Shown here: positions 1-10,306 of the stretch, piece after piece
Layout: every line of letters begins with the position of its first letter
Numbering within the stretch: the stretch's first letter is position 1
Assembly (NCBI RefSeq): GCF_002994745.2
Contig: NC_037090.1
Span: forward strand, 17,410,001-17,474,000
Origin: Rosa chinensis
Lineage: Eukaryota > Streptophyta > Magnoliopsida > Rosales > Rosaceae
DNA length: 64,000 bases
Direction: 5' to 3'
Position numbers and translations under genes: made by a program
The notes under the pieces: model-generated
What the model saw: the letters and a program-made list of their open reading frames with translations, nothing else
What the model was told of the DNA's origin: nothing
Database searches by the model: none

Positions 1-720
1 TTTTGTTTTTAATAGCATATGTGGAATGCAAGAGCTTATGTTAGTGGTCTGGAAGTGCTGTATTTTTGTTAAAGTGTATGTTTTTCCTTGCTCTGCATAA
101 GCTACTGTGTTTTGACCATGTTGAATGGATTTTGAAACTTTTCCTTATTCTGGTGCACACTTCAGTTGGTTATAAACGAGTTAATGTTATTCAGTTTTGG
201 TTTTCCTTGTTAACCAGTGATAGTCCAAGTGGGAGATTGTTAGATCAAAAGTGGACTCATCACAACTTATCCTAGAGCAGCTAGGAAACCATCAAAGCAT
301 TAAATCAAATACAACATGGATCTAGAAAAAGAATCAACCTAGATATCTATTGTGATAGTGTATTTATCATTGGATTAGGAATCCATTATTTGGACTACAA
401 GAAAGTCCTAAACTGTGATGTATTAGGATTACAATTATACAATACTTGATCCTTAAGGAAAACCTTTATGGGAGGATTCTTAGGATTGGTACTTGTATAA
501 ATAAGAGGCTAGGGTCCTTATTATCACCACCGTCTACAAGCATTGTGTTCTGCCCATTCAGAAGCTACAGTTGGTGAATAGCAGAAGACTTCAACCTCGC
601 CTTCATCTTTTGTTTCTGCAGCTGCTACGATGGCTTCAACCTTGGATGTCAATGGTATGTGATTTGGTTTTCTGATAGTAGGAGTTGAACATGTGTTTGT
701 GTGAGCTTGTTTGTAATTTA
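1..720 (+). mobile_element. 3' end of a Copia-like LTR retrotransposon (internal tail plus LTR)
   Basis: A purine-rich tract at about 228-237 is followed directly by TGTTAGATC at 238, the usual join between the polypurine tract and the 3' LTR of a Copia element. The putative LTR has a TATA-like stretch (TATAAATAAGAGG, near 495) where an LTR promoter would sit. The right end of the LTR is not defined: sequence matching the NHL duplication starts at about 722, so the LTR ends somewhere between 540 and 720. The rest of the element lies left of the window, so no target-site duplication can be checked. Bases 1-237 would be the non-coding tail of the internal region; I see no protein domain there. 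Confidence 0.45.
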
Positions 721-721
721 A

Positions 722-1230
722 TTTTGCACAAGACACAGTCGACGTCCTCACTACTGCGATTTTGAAATTGACATGGGTGTCTGGTTCCCTCCTTTGTCCA
801 GGAAGAATGGCTTACACAACATCGTGGTTGCAATTGATCGAGATAATGCGTGTGGTCTTAGTTCTCCCGTCCCAGTAGAGCACACGTCTTTCTTGTCTCC
901 ATGATAGAGGGACAAGTCGATGGTCAGATAGTCAACGCCGAGGTGCAGGTTAGAGTTTGCGGCGAGGAGGGTGATGTTCCACGTGGCAGTTAACTGGCAG
1001 CCGGTGACGCTCACTCCGGAGACCGAAGCGGAGTCGATCTGAAACTGGGGTCTTTGAGGATTCATCTTGTAGTCCAAGAAGTTAAAGTACACGAGGTAGC
1101 TTATAATCAGGACGAAGGGTATCCCCACAAGGAATATAGTGAGAAATATGCACTTCTCACGGTCTTTGTTGTCTTTGAATTCTTACGGACGAGGAGGATT
1201 GCGAAAAGAAGAAGAAACCCACAGTAGCAT
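722..1230 (-). pseudogene. Broken NHL/LEA_2 gene copy
   Basis: This is a degenerate copy of the intact NHL-type gene at 2757-3524. The matching start codon is at 1228-1230, but an in-frame TAA at 1183-1185 replaces the PPY region after about 15 residues. Downstream the frame reopens with the transmembrane segment and the stretch QRPQFQIDSASVSGVSV, identical to the intact copy. A two-base insertion near 880 shifts the frame and a four-base insertion about 30 bases later restores it, so the region aligned to LLYWDGRSK is garbled. The homology stops near 722, where the sequence joins the LTR-like DNA, so the C-terminal third is missing. It cannot make the normal protein. Confidence 0.8.
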
Positions 1231-1705
1231 CGTTGTCGCAGCCTGTCGATGTTATCTCAGGTGATAGCTAGGTTGATTAAAGGGGTTTCGGTGCAGAAGA
1301 GAGACTCGGGGTTTTTGAGTTTGCATGGGATGAGAGACCTAAATTCTAATTCTAATGGTAGGACCGTAGGAGAGTAGAGCACGATCATATCACTTCAAGA
1401 TTTCACTCTTATCTATAAGATTGACTTATTCCCTTCAAGTCAATTTGATCAACTCATTCACTAAAAGAAGGCGTGAAGAGTGCACTGGGAACATGCCGGC
1501 GGAAAGAGAGATGGGGTTACTATGATGAGCATGATCTAATCAATCTACTTTTTCTTTCACAATCTTAATCTTTTTGCTTTTTTTGGGAGAAGTTTTGTTT
1601 TCAGCGTTAAAAAATAGTTATCCTAAAAATTTAAAAAAAAAGTGTTAAAAATTTCAAAAAAGAAAAAATTTGATTTGAGACTATCTCTCAGAAGACCTAA
1701 ACAAA
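722..1705. repeat. Tandem duplication, left copy (NHL block)
   Basis: Bases 722-1705 match about 3030-3985. The match covers the 5' two-thirds of the NHL coding region and its 5' flank, including the shared stretch around GGTGATAGCTAGG at 1260 and 3558 and the GACTATCT stretch at 1680 and 3974. It ends on the right exactly where a TIR-family element begins (about 1706). Confidence 0.8.
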
Positions 1706-2065
1706 CCTTAATATAAAGGGTCCTTGACCCAAAGCACCATAATTAGTCAAAATTATCCTACTTATCCAGCAACATATTATAATTACCACTCACCCATTTA
1801 AGTGCGAAAAGTCAATTTTACCCTTGTCCTAATTATACTATATATGCCACTCAGATCTCTCTCTATCTCTGTCTGTGCATACCGATGAATTCGAAGCTTC
1901 GCCGTCATCTGACAAAGCACGAAGGTCCAGATCGCTGTCGGAATTCTCTTTCAGATTTCAAGCATTGCCGCCACGCGAAGGAGAAGCAAGAAGAAGAGGA
2001 TCGTTGCAATTGCAGTATCCGTCGACGATGTCAAGGTCGTCATCTCAAAATTTTGTAACTATTGT
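1706..2065. mobile_element. Terminus of a Mutator-like TIR element, copy D
   Basis: ATAAAGGGTCCTTGACCC at about 1711 is nearly the reverse complement of the right end of the element at 39770-41838 (GGGTCAAGGACCC), and the following 90 bases keep the same order of short motifs (ATTATCC, ACTTATCC, TTTTACCC). It is therefore one end of the same family. The following GC-richer stretch, 1875-2060, contains an unrecognised 64-codon ORF that may be captured sequence. The opposite end was not found. Confidence 0.5.
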
Positions 2066-2756
2066 CTGAAATTTTGCAAATCTTAATAAATTCATCATTA
2101 CGACTATGTGTTGGCTGAAGTGAAAAGATACGACAAGTACTTCAAAAAATACTTCGTCTAATTAACTTAGACAACAGTAGCAAAATTTGATGTGTTGTCT
2201 GATAAGTGTCATGTGATTCAATTTATCTAGTATTGTGTTATATCTTTCTTTTACAAATCTATCATGCCATTGGGCAGGCCAATTCTCAAGTAGAAAATGG
2301 TGCCACAAGTTGTTATTTGGTATCATTCTATATGCTGCATGTTTGTTGTCTTTGTTTCTCTGCGAGTAATTTGTGAGTTACTGTGTGTCAAATTTACGCT
2401 CGAAACCAAACTCAAGCTAAGTCGCGAAAATATTGTTCAGATGTTTTAATCATAAGCCCCCGTGTCGCAAAGGTCTAAAGTTTAGCTTAGGGAGCCAAGG
2501 GGCTTTAGCATAAACAAAAATCTGCAAAAGCCATAATTTTGTTACTCCACTTTAATTAATAGCTTCAAGCTAGAAAAAAAAATTGAATGCCCTAGCTAGC
2601 CTAGCTATTGTTACGTGTTCATATGGACCTAGAGTACGTTGGCAAGCACGCACAGATGTGTCTAATGTAGCACTGTCCTGGTTCTTCTCAATTAAAAGAA
2701 GCCTGTTACATAAATATCAGTGTGCAACACGAAATCATTAATAAACCAAATAAGTT
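2066..2756. other. Non-coding stretch 3' of the NHL gene
   Basis: No convincing ORF, RNA gene or repeat is visible here. It lies downstream of the minus-strand NHL gene and must contain its 3' UTR and polyadenylation signals. The right edge (about 2600-2756) is AT-rich with an AATAAA-like region on the minus strand. Confidence 0.4.
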
Positions 2757-3524
2757 TCAACTACTTGATGTCACAGACCGACTACGCATACAATAATCTC
2801 CCATAGTTGAGCAAGAATCTGGGCATTCCCGCGAGTGACCTTTGAAAATTCCAGTGCCATGGTTATTATTCGGAGGGAACACGAATTCGACCCGATTACA
2901 GAAGAAGCTAACATCATGGAGAACTCGCAGGCCCCAATTCCTAGTTCTATAATAAAAGAAAAGCCTGATGCGCAGCCCGAATTTGACTTTGCCACCACGA
3001 GCCGCTCCCTCTGAGATCTCCTTCGCCAAGCAACAGCAGACGTCCTTATTCACTACTGCGAGTTTGAAATTGACAAGGGTAGTCCGGTTCCCTCCTTTGT
3101 CGAGGAAGAATGGCTTACACAACCTCGTGGTTGCGATTGAGATAATGCATGTCGTCTTGGATCTCCCATCCCAGTAGAGCAAGTCTTTCTTGTCTCCATG
3201 ATAGAGGGACGAGTCGATGGTCAGATAGTCAACGCCGAGGTGCAGGTTAGGGTTTGCGGCGAGGAGGGTGATGTTCCACGTGGCAGTTAACTGGCAGCCG
3301 GTGACGCTCACTCCGGAGACCGAAGCGGAGTCGATCTGAAACTGCGGTCTTTGAAGATTCATCTTGTATACCAAGAACTTTTGGTACACGGCGAAACTTA
3401 ATAACAAGACGAAGGGTATACCCATAAGGAATTTAATGAGAAGTATGTCCTTCTCGCGGTCTTTGTTGTCTTTGAATTGGTAGGGAGGAGGACGATTGCG
3501 ATAAAAAGAAACCCACGCTGGCAT
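2757..3524 (-). CDS. NHL (NDR1/HIN1-like) LEA_2-domain membrane protein
   Basis: This is a 255-residue single-exon ORF. A basic, hydrophilic N-terminus of about 30 residues (rich in K, D and R) precedes a hydrophobic segment at about residues 32-52 (FLMGIPFVLLLSFAVYQKFL). After it comes a domain typical of the NHL/LEA_2 family: QFQIDSASVSGVSV, then TATWNITLLAANPN. The (I/A)TWN...NPN pattern is the family hallmark. Known NHL proteins are type II plasma-membrane proteins, several of them induced in defence. The length is within the family range. The first ATG is chosen because it leaves the full basic tail before the membrane segment. A broken tandem copy lies 1.5 kb away. The function of this member is not shown by the sequence; the family assignment is fairly secure. 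Confidence 0.8.
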   Translation of the reverse strand: MPAWVSFYRNRPPPYQFKDNKDREKDILLIKFLMGIPFVLLLSFAVYQKFLVYKMNLQRPQFQIDSASVSGVSVTGCQLTATWNITLLAANPNLHLGVDYLTIDSSLYHGDKKDLLYWDGRSKTTCIISIATTRLCKPFFLDKGGNRTTLVNFKLAVVNKDVCCCLAKEISEGAARGGKVKFGLRIRLFFYYRTRNWGLRVLHDVSFFCNRVEFVFPPNNNHGTGIFKGHSRECPDSCSTMGDYCMRSRSVTSSS

Positions 3525-3985
3525 CGTTGTCGCAGCCGGCCAGTCGATGTTATCTCAGGTGATAGCTAGGTTGATTAAAGGGGTTTCGGTGCAGAAAAGA
3601 GATCGACTTGGGGTTTTTGAGTTTGCATGGGATGAGAGACCTAAATTCTAATTCTAATGGTAGGACAGTCGGAGAGTAGAGTACGATCATATCACTTCAG
3701 GATTTTGAATTTTCACTCTTATCTAAAAGATTGACTTATTCCCTTCAAGTCAATTTGATCAACTTATTCCCAAAAAGAAGGCGTGAAGAGTGCACCGGGG
3801 ACATGCCGGCGGAAAGAGAGATGGGGTTACTACGATGATCGAGTATGATCTAATCAATATCATCAATCCACTTTTTCTTTCGCAATATAATCTATACTTG
3901 ATTTTTTTTTTTTTGCGGGGAATTTTGTTTTAGTGTTATAAAATCTCAAGAAAAAAAAAAATTTCGATTAGAGACTATCTTTCAG
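3030..3985. repeat. Tandem duplication, right copy (NHL block)
   Basis: This is the partner of 722-1705 and holds the 5' part of the intact NHL gene and its upstream region. Indels and substitutions between the copies are frequent in the non-coding part (for example around 3900), so the duplication is not very recent. Confidence 0.8.
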
Positions 3986-4489
3986 AGAACTTAAATAAAT
4001 GTAAAGATACACTTCCGGTGGTAGAGCTAAATTGTGGTAGAATGTATGTAGACCGAAAGTTGTTTATTATAGTATACAATTTTTATGAAGAAATGGATGA
4101 CATGTTTGAACTTTTAAAGATTTTTTTGCAATGACTTCGAGAGGAATGAGATATCGTCAAGGAAATCAATATCATGTCTGTGTGAGCATTGGACGTAACA
4201 TTTAGTCTTTACTTCTCATCCGTAAAGGAATAGTAGATACATTGATTGATTTTTCTGGGTAAAAGAATAAAAAAAAAATGGCATGGGGATTTCAATTTGG
4301 GACTCTTAGGCCATCTCAAAGGACTTTTACTCGAACATTAAGAAAAACGCTAGTGGTCAAAATTGAAAATGAAAATATGATGGCTGTGTGAAGCATACAA
4401 AAAGATAAATAATTGCTTAAGGAGCTTTATGAAAAACAGATCAATATGTTAAAAAAATTTCAAGACTTGTTGCTTTAGGAGTTTTTTTT
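3986..4489. other. AT-rich intergenic stretch
   Basis: No ORF or RNA gene seen. It contains several A and T runs, the longest a run of more than 20 T at about 4479-4500, next to the left end of the TIR element. Confidence 0.4.
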
Positions 4490-4499
4490 TTTTTTTTTT

Positions 4500-6045
4500 T
4501 GGAAAATGTCATTTTACTCAAATTTGAGTTACACTAACTCCACTTACTCAAACATCTTATAAAATTACCCATTTACCCAACAAATTATATACGTTTTGCC
4601 CTAATATCCAATAAATAATTTTTTAATTAATTTTTATTTATTTTTGTGACAATATTGCCCTCCTGTCACTTAGAGAAAGAAGTCATCGGAGACTTTACCA
4701 GACGCCGGTTGCAAGACTCCAGTCACCGATCGCCGGAAATCTTGTCGGAGGTCTCTTGATGTTCCCAAAGAGTTCGTTGGATTGAGATCTCATAGGTCAC
4801 CAGAGAATATTATTGCCCCCTAATAAAACCCAATAAAAAGTTTATTGTTCCCCAATAAAATGTTTATTGCCCCCCAATAAAAAATTTATTGCCCCTAATA
4901 AAAAGTTTATTGTCCGAGTAAAACAATTACAACAGTTAACCATTAGTACAGTCAGTCACAAATCTACAAAATCCTTACCAAATAGATGCTATTGTAGTAC
5001 ATAACTGACATTAAAACATCATTTGTACATATCTTCTCATACTTTCAAAAGTAAAATGCTAGAGCTAAGCAGCACATCAAAATGTACATGGATCTAGCTA
5101 ATTACATCAATTCAAAATCGCACCAGCCGTACAATGAATGCAGAGCCATATATGTTGTACTGGTAGTAGTACTACTTCCAAAACAATGCCATCAGATTAA
5201 ATTGCACGAAACTCTTTGTCCTACCTAGTGTCGGTTTATTATCTCGATCTCACCTTGAGGTTTTTGCTCATGGCTTCAAACGAACCCAGTGGTACCAGAC
5301 TACTTGGCCGTGGCGAAGAACTCTTCAATCTCGTCACTTGGAGGCGCTTTGCTCACCTCCAACGGCTCCATCTAGTCAGAGTTCTTCAAGCACAGCTCGA
5401 TCGACGGCGTCATTTCTCTGTTGATTTTTGACAAAACGAAAATTGTTAGAATAGAGCGATAGGATGAACAGAGGCGGTTAATGTTTCGGTTTGAGAAATT
5501 GATAAGATAGAGTAAGGAATTTGAAGCGAATGAAACCTGAATTTGAAGTGAATATCCAAATCCAAAAGCGAATGGAACCAACGCAGTGTAGACAGTTTCA
5601 CAACTCTTGGCCTCTAGATCTAGAAGCGGCTAGCTGACGAGGACGATGTTGTTGAGCTCATTGTTGGAGCAGCAAGAGGAAGAAGGTGGAGAGTGCTCAT
5701 CAGAGTAGGAACTTGTGGAAACTGTGAGAATTGTCGAGTTGATGATGATGAAGCATTGTCTCTGGAGGCAAAGCAGAAGCGGTGAGGATTTTTCTTCTTA
5801 TGGACGGAGAGTGGTTGTCGGCGGTAGAGAAGTTGACAACTGCCATTCACTTACAGCCTGCCATACTTTCTCTCTCTAAAAAGGCTGAGGGGAGAGAGAG
5901 AGAGTCTGTAGTTTATTAATTAGGTTAAGGGTAGAACTGTCATTTGATGTTTAAATTGGGTAAATGGGATTAAAAATTTCTTAGTGGAGTGAGTGGGAGT
6001 ACCTTGACTCAAATTTAGGTATTGAGTTAAGATCCCTTATTTTTA
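4500..6045. mobile_element. Non-autonomous Mutator-like TIR element, copy A
   Basis: The left end (ACTCAAATTTGAGTTAC at about 4516) and the inverted right end (ACTCAATACC then AAATTTGAGTC, near 6010-6030) form imperfect terminal inverted repeats. Each is followed inward by runs reading TACCCA and TTTTGCCC or its equivalent. The internal order matches the element at 39770-41838: a CACTTAGAGA motif, a GGAGACTT stretch with CGCCGG motifs, then repeats of ATTGCCCCCCAATAAAA (about 4810-4920). The core from 4920 to 5850 looks like captured non-element DNA; no transposase is present. No target-site duplication was identified, so the exact ends are approximate. Confidence 0.55.
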
Positions 6046-7560
6046 CTTTTTAATTAAGTCCGGAAACAAGAATTCATTAATAAACTAGAATATAATATAT
6101 TCAAGAGGCTAAAATGTGATCTCTTTCTTAATTATTGGTATAATTAACACCATCGAAGTCAAGAGTTTATGAGCATGCAACTCAGTTAGCACTATGAGAG
6201 CTTCCTTCCGATTCATTAGTTTTATGGTGAAACTAAATATATGTGTATTTGAGGAACCCGCAAGTCTAAATAAAGATGTGAAGTTAAAATGTTTAAACCA
6301 AGGGTTGTTGTATTAAAAGTAGGAGTAGGCTGCAATGAACCATTGCATTTGTAGACCAAGAGATGGCGTCAGAGTTTCCGTTAGATTGACCGCGTCAAAC
6401 TCGCATACGACAGGGAAGATGAAACTGTAAAGTATGAATTAACCATAGGGGCTTTTAGGGGAGAAGGGGAGAGGCGGGTGCACCGACAAGGAGATAAGGT
6501 TGGCAGACTAAATAGTGGTATCCATCGTCCTCCATATGCAACGAAGGAAAGAGAAGATGAAGAGGAGTAGAGTGAATGAAGGAGAAGAGGAACAAGATGA
6601 TCTTTCTGATTCCAAAGAAGAGCCATATGAGTATCGACCCTGCAAAAGGGTAAAGAACGAAAAATGCTAGGAAAAAGAAGGGGTTCGCTGCTGACTTCTC
6701 CTTTAAAGTAGTTTTGGCTCAAGATTTGTTATAATTCCAGCCACCTGTAATTGTAGAAATTAATCCCTAAATTTTAGGTTAACAGGATATTTATAGGGGA
6801 GAAATTCACACTATCTTTTGCAATCTGCACTCACTCTCGTATTTTCAATATTTTTGACGAGTTGGTGTTATAATTTATCCCAAAATGCCCAATCCTCACC
6901 TCTTTATTCCCAGATGAGTCATGAGATATCGTGTCTTGCACAAAAGTAGTTTCTTTGTTGCATATGAGTTCTTTGTTGGTTATAATTTCTACACATCAAA
7001 ATTCCCTCTGAAGAAAACACCAAACCGCAAATGATTTATCATTGGGGAAGGGGCGTTCTTACGTGACAAAATCAAACTCAATAACACAAATCAAGATTCA
7101 TCTGCATAACAAGGATGAGATTGAAGGAGTCGGCGGTATTGACCCACAATGATGGTTGTCTGATTACGGGATAGCTTTGCTCTCTCTGCTTCTAATCAGC
7201 TGTAAGGGGGAAAGACAGATTCGATAAGAGCAGATACCAGATATTTGTGAGGCGTGAGAGGCAGATGACTAGCTTGGTTATGGAGATATTTTGCTACGAA
7301 AATACCATTACGCCCAGCTTGTTTCACCATGACGCCAATACATTTATAGTTAACGTTCAATTTACGGTCAATCATAAGTAAGCAATTTCTGAGGATGTGA
7401 AATGGCCACGTCAGTGGGCCCCCCTTGTCTACAATTTTGTTGGTTCATTGCAGACTCTTCCTTAAAAGTAACGTATAAACTGTTTTAGCTGAAGATGTCA
7501 ATTCACATAATTAAAACTGATGGAAATTAAGAGAGCTCTATTAAAACTGCCTTCAAACTC
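6046..7560. other. Intergenic region upstream of the PPR gene
   Basis: No supportable gene. One 113-codon minus-strand ORF (6381-6722) shows serine/leucine-rich low-complexity sequence and no recognisable domain. The last few hundred bases should include the promoter of the PPR gene; no unambiguous TATA box was fixed. Confidence 0.35.
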
Positions 7561-7568
7561 TAGTTGCC

Positions 7569-7658
7569 ATGGATTGGGTGTTCGACGAGGCCCTTAGGCA
7601 TGACAATGGTTTGACAATGGATATGGTTATTCCCCGCCTTCCCTACACTTCCAAATGA
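7569..7658 (+). promoter_or_regulatory. Upstream ORF overlapping the PPR start (ATGA)
   Basis: An ATG at 7569 in a strong context (GCCATGG) opens 29 codons and stops with TGA at 7656-7658. That stop shares two bases with the main ATG at 7655-7657, giving the overlap ATGA. The main ATG has a weaker context (CAAATGA). If the leader includes 7569, ribosomes would translate this ORF first, and the PPR protein would depend on leaky scanning or on re-initiation at the overlap. Whether the transcript begins upstream of 7569 cannot be seen. Confidence 0.55.
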
Positions 7659-10306
7659 ACACCGTTATCCAACCCGCCTTCGCCGCCTTACCTCCTCCGC
7701 TCTCTCAGTACTACCCTCCAAAACCACCACCGCACTCCTCTCTTTCTCTCTCTCCCTCTAGACCCAAACCCAAAACCCCCCTCAACTTCTCCACCCAATC
7801 CCTCCAACCCCTTTTCACCACTCCACACCCTCCCAATCCCAATGGCTCTCACCAAACCCACTCTCTCTTCTCCCATCTCCTCCATCTGCTCCGCCTCTCG
7901 TCCCGCCACGCCGACCCCGAGCTCGCCAGGGCCGTCCACGCCTCCGTTCTCAAGCTCGAAAACGACACCCATCTCGGCAACGCCCTTGTTTCGGCTTATC
8001 TCCAGCTGGGTCTCGTTCCCGACGCTTACCGGGTCTTTCAGAGCCTCCCATGCCCCAATGTGGTGTCTTTCACCGCCCTCGTTTCCGGTTTTGCCAAGTC
8101 CGGCCGGGAAGAGGAGGCGGTGGAGCTTTTCTGTAGGATGAGGAGGTCAGGTATTGAGCCTAACGAGTACAGCTTTGTTGCAATTTTGACTGCTTGTATT
8201 CGGATTTTGGACCTCGAATTGGGTCTGCAGGTTCATGCCTTGGCGGCTAAGATGGGTTACTTGGATTGTGTTTTTGTTTCCAATGCCGTGATGGGTCTGT
8301 ATGGGAAATGTGGGTGTTTGGATTATGCGCTTAAGGTGTTTGATGAAATGCCTCACAGAGACATTGCGTCTTGGAATACTGCTATGGCGAGTCTAGCGAA
8401 TGAGTTTATGTATGATGAAGTGTTTGAGTTGTTCTGTGAAGTGTTGCGAGGTGATGGGTGTGTGGCGGACTATATCACGCTTTCGACTGTTTTGACTGCT
8501 TGTACTGGTAGTAATGCTTTCGTGGAAGGGCAAGAAGTTCACGCCTATGCTGTCAAGACTGGTTTGGAGGGCAATTTGAGTGTTGGCAATGCACTTATTG
8601 AGTTATATGGTGAGTGTGGGAGTGTAAAAGATGTGGCTGCTTTGTTCGAGAGGATGCCTGTTAGGGATGTTATTACTTGGACGGAGATGATTACTGCCTA
8701 CATGGACTTCGGGTTGGTGGGGTTGGCTGTGGAGATGTTTGATCAGATGCCAGAGAGGAATTGTTTTTCTTATAATGCTCTAATGGCTGGCTTTTGTCGA
8801 AATGGGGAAGGTTTGAGGGCACTGGATTTATTTATGAGAATGGTGGAGGAGGGTATGGAGCTGACAGAATTCACTTTGACTAGTGTTGTTGGTGCTTGTG
8901 GCTTGCTCATGGACTGCAAAACTAGTGAGCAAATTCATGGGTTTGTTGTCAAGTTTGGTTTTGATTCAAATGCTTGTATTGGAGCTGCGTTGCTTGATAT
9001 GTGCACAAGGTGTGATCAAATGGGAGATGCCAAGAAACTGTTTCACCAGTGGCCAAGTGAGCAGGAAAAATCTATAATTTTGACTTCACTTATATGTGGG
9101 TATACTCGAACTGGGCAACTGGATGAGGCAATTTCTATTTTCCACCGATATCAATCAGAAGGAATAATGGTTGTGGATGAAGTTGCATCAACTTCACTAC
9201 TTGGTCTTTGTGGAACTATAGGGTATCATGAACTGGGGAAACAAATCCACTCGCATGCTATCAAGTATGGTTTTCTAGCTGATGTAGGGGTAGGAAATGC
9301 CACGATGAGCATGTACACAAAGTGCTGGAACATGGATGAGGGAATCAAAATATTCAGTATGATGTCCACTCGCGACATAGTTTCATGGAATGTTTTGCTG
9401 GCTGGTTATCTTCTGCATAGACAGGGTGATGACGCCTTAGCGGTCTGGTCAAAGATGGAGAAGACTGGCATAAAACCAGACAAGATTACCTTTATTTTGA
9501 TCATTTCAGCACACAGACATACTAACTCCAATTCTGTTGACAATTGTCGAAGTTTGTTTCTCTCCATGAAAGCAGTTTATGACATTGAGCCCACTTCAGA
9601 GCATTTTGCCTCATTTATTGGTGTTTTAGGGTACTGGGGTCTGTTGGATGAGGCAGAGGATACTATCAGTAAGATGCCCTTTGAGCCTGAAGTTTCTGTT
9701 TGGCGAGCTTTGCTTGATAGCTGTAGAATCCGTATGAATGCAACTGTTGGAAAAAGGGTTGTGAAACGTATACTTGCGATGGAGCCCAAAGATCCATCTA
9801 GCTACATACTCATATCAAATCTGTATTCAGCATCTGGGAGATGGCATTGCTCTGAAATGGTGAGAGATGACATGAGAAAAAAGGGGTTCTGGAAGCACCC
9901 AGGTCGAAGTTGGTTCATTCATAACAACAAGATACATCCATTCTATGCAAGAGATAAATCCCACCCCCAGGCGAAAGACATATATAGTGGATTAGAAATA
10001 CTTATTGTAGAATGCATGAAAGCTGGTTACGTTCCAGACACAAGCTTTGTTCTTCATGAAGTGGAAGAGCATCAGAAGAAGGATTTCTTGTACTATCACA
10101 GTGCAAAACTAGCAGCCACCTATGGGCTTCTGACCAACAAACCAGGAAAACCAATTCGAGTTGTGAAGAATATCCTTCTATGTGGAGACTGCCATACCTT
10201 CTTAAAGTACTTGTCCGTTGTTGCCAAGAGAGCATTACATGTAAGAGATGCTTCCGGATTTCACTATTTTTCAAATGGTCAGTGCTCATGCAAAGATTAC
10301 TGGTGA
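7655..10306 (+). CDS. EMB175: DYW-class PPR protein, EMB175-type (At5g03800-like)
   Basis: This is an intronless 883-residue ORF. Its N-terminus (about 1-70) is rich in P, S and T with few acidic residues, consistent with an organelle transit peptide. PLS-type PPR units fill about 90-680 (for example VSFTALVSGFAKSGREEEAVELF and DVITWTEMITAYM), followed by E/E+ and a DYW domain ending SCKDYW. The unbroken alignment to my memory of Arabidopsis EMB175 (phrases such as YNALMAGFCRNG, LLDMCTRC, EAEDTI) makes this an orthologue call, with similar length. EMB175 is needed for embryo development and is thought to act in plastids. The DYW zinc motif CGDCH is kept, but the deaminase HxE motif reads HSA, so the catalytic glutamate is absent. 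A PPR RNA-binding role without its own deamination is inferred. Confidence 0.92.
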   Translation: MNTVIQPAFAALPPPLSQYYPPKPPPHSSLSLSPSRPKPKTPLNFSTQSLQPLFTTPHPPNPNGSHQTHSLFSHLLHLLRLSSRHADPELARAVHASVLKLENDTHLGNALVSAYLQLGLVPDAYRVFQSLPCPNVVSFTALVSGFAKSGREEEAVELFCRMRRSGIEPNEYSFVAILTACIRILDLELGLQVHALAAKMGYLDCVFVSNAVMGLYGKCGCLDYALKVFDEMPHRDIASWNTAMASLANEFMYDEVFELFCEVLRGDGCVADYITLSTVLTACTGSNAFVEGQEVHAYAVKTGLEGNLSVGNALIELYGECGSVKDVAALFERMPVRDVITWTEMITAYMDFGLVGLAVEMFDQMPERNCFSYNALMAGFCRNGEGLRALDLFMRMVEEGMELTEFTLTSVVGACGLLMDCKTSEQIHGFVVKFGFDSNACIGAALLDMCTRCDQMGDAKKLFHQWPSEQEKSIILTSLICGYTRTGQLDEAISIFHRYQSEGIMVVDEVASTSLLGLCGTIGYHELGKQIHSHAIKYGFLADVGVGNATMSMYTKCWNMDEGIKIFSMMSTRDIVSWNVLLAGYLLHRQGDDALAVWSKMEKTGIKPDKITFILIISAHRHTNSNSVDNCRSLFLSMKAVYDIEPTSEHFASFIGVLGYWGLLDEAEDTISKMPFEPEVSVWRALLDSCRIRMNATVGKRVVKRILAMEPKDPSSYILISNLYSASGRWHCSEMVRDDMRKKGFWKHPGRSWFIHNNKIHPFYARDKSHPQAKDIYSGLEILIVECMKAGYVPDTSFVLHEVEEHQKKDFLYYHSAKLAATYGLLTNKPGKPIRVVKNILLCGDCHTFLKYLSVVAKRALHVRDASGFHYFSNGQCSCKDYW

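Noticed and set aside
6381..6722. 113-codon minus-strand ORF upstream of the PPR gene
   Set aside because: Low-complexity serine/leucine composition without domain or splice support.
7688..7972. Minus-strand and alternative-frame ORFs over the PPR 5' end
   Set aside because: Shadows of the GC- and proline-rich transit-peptide region of the real gene.
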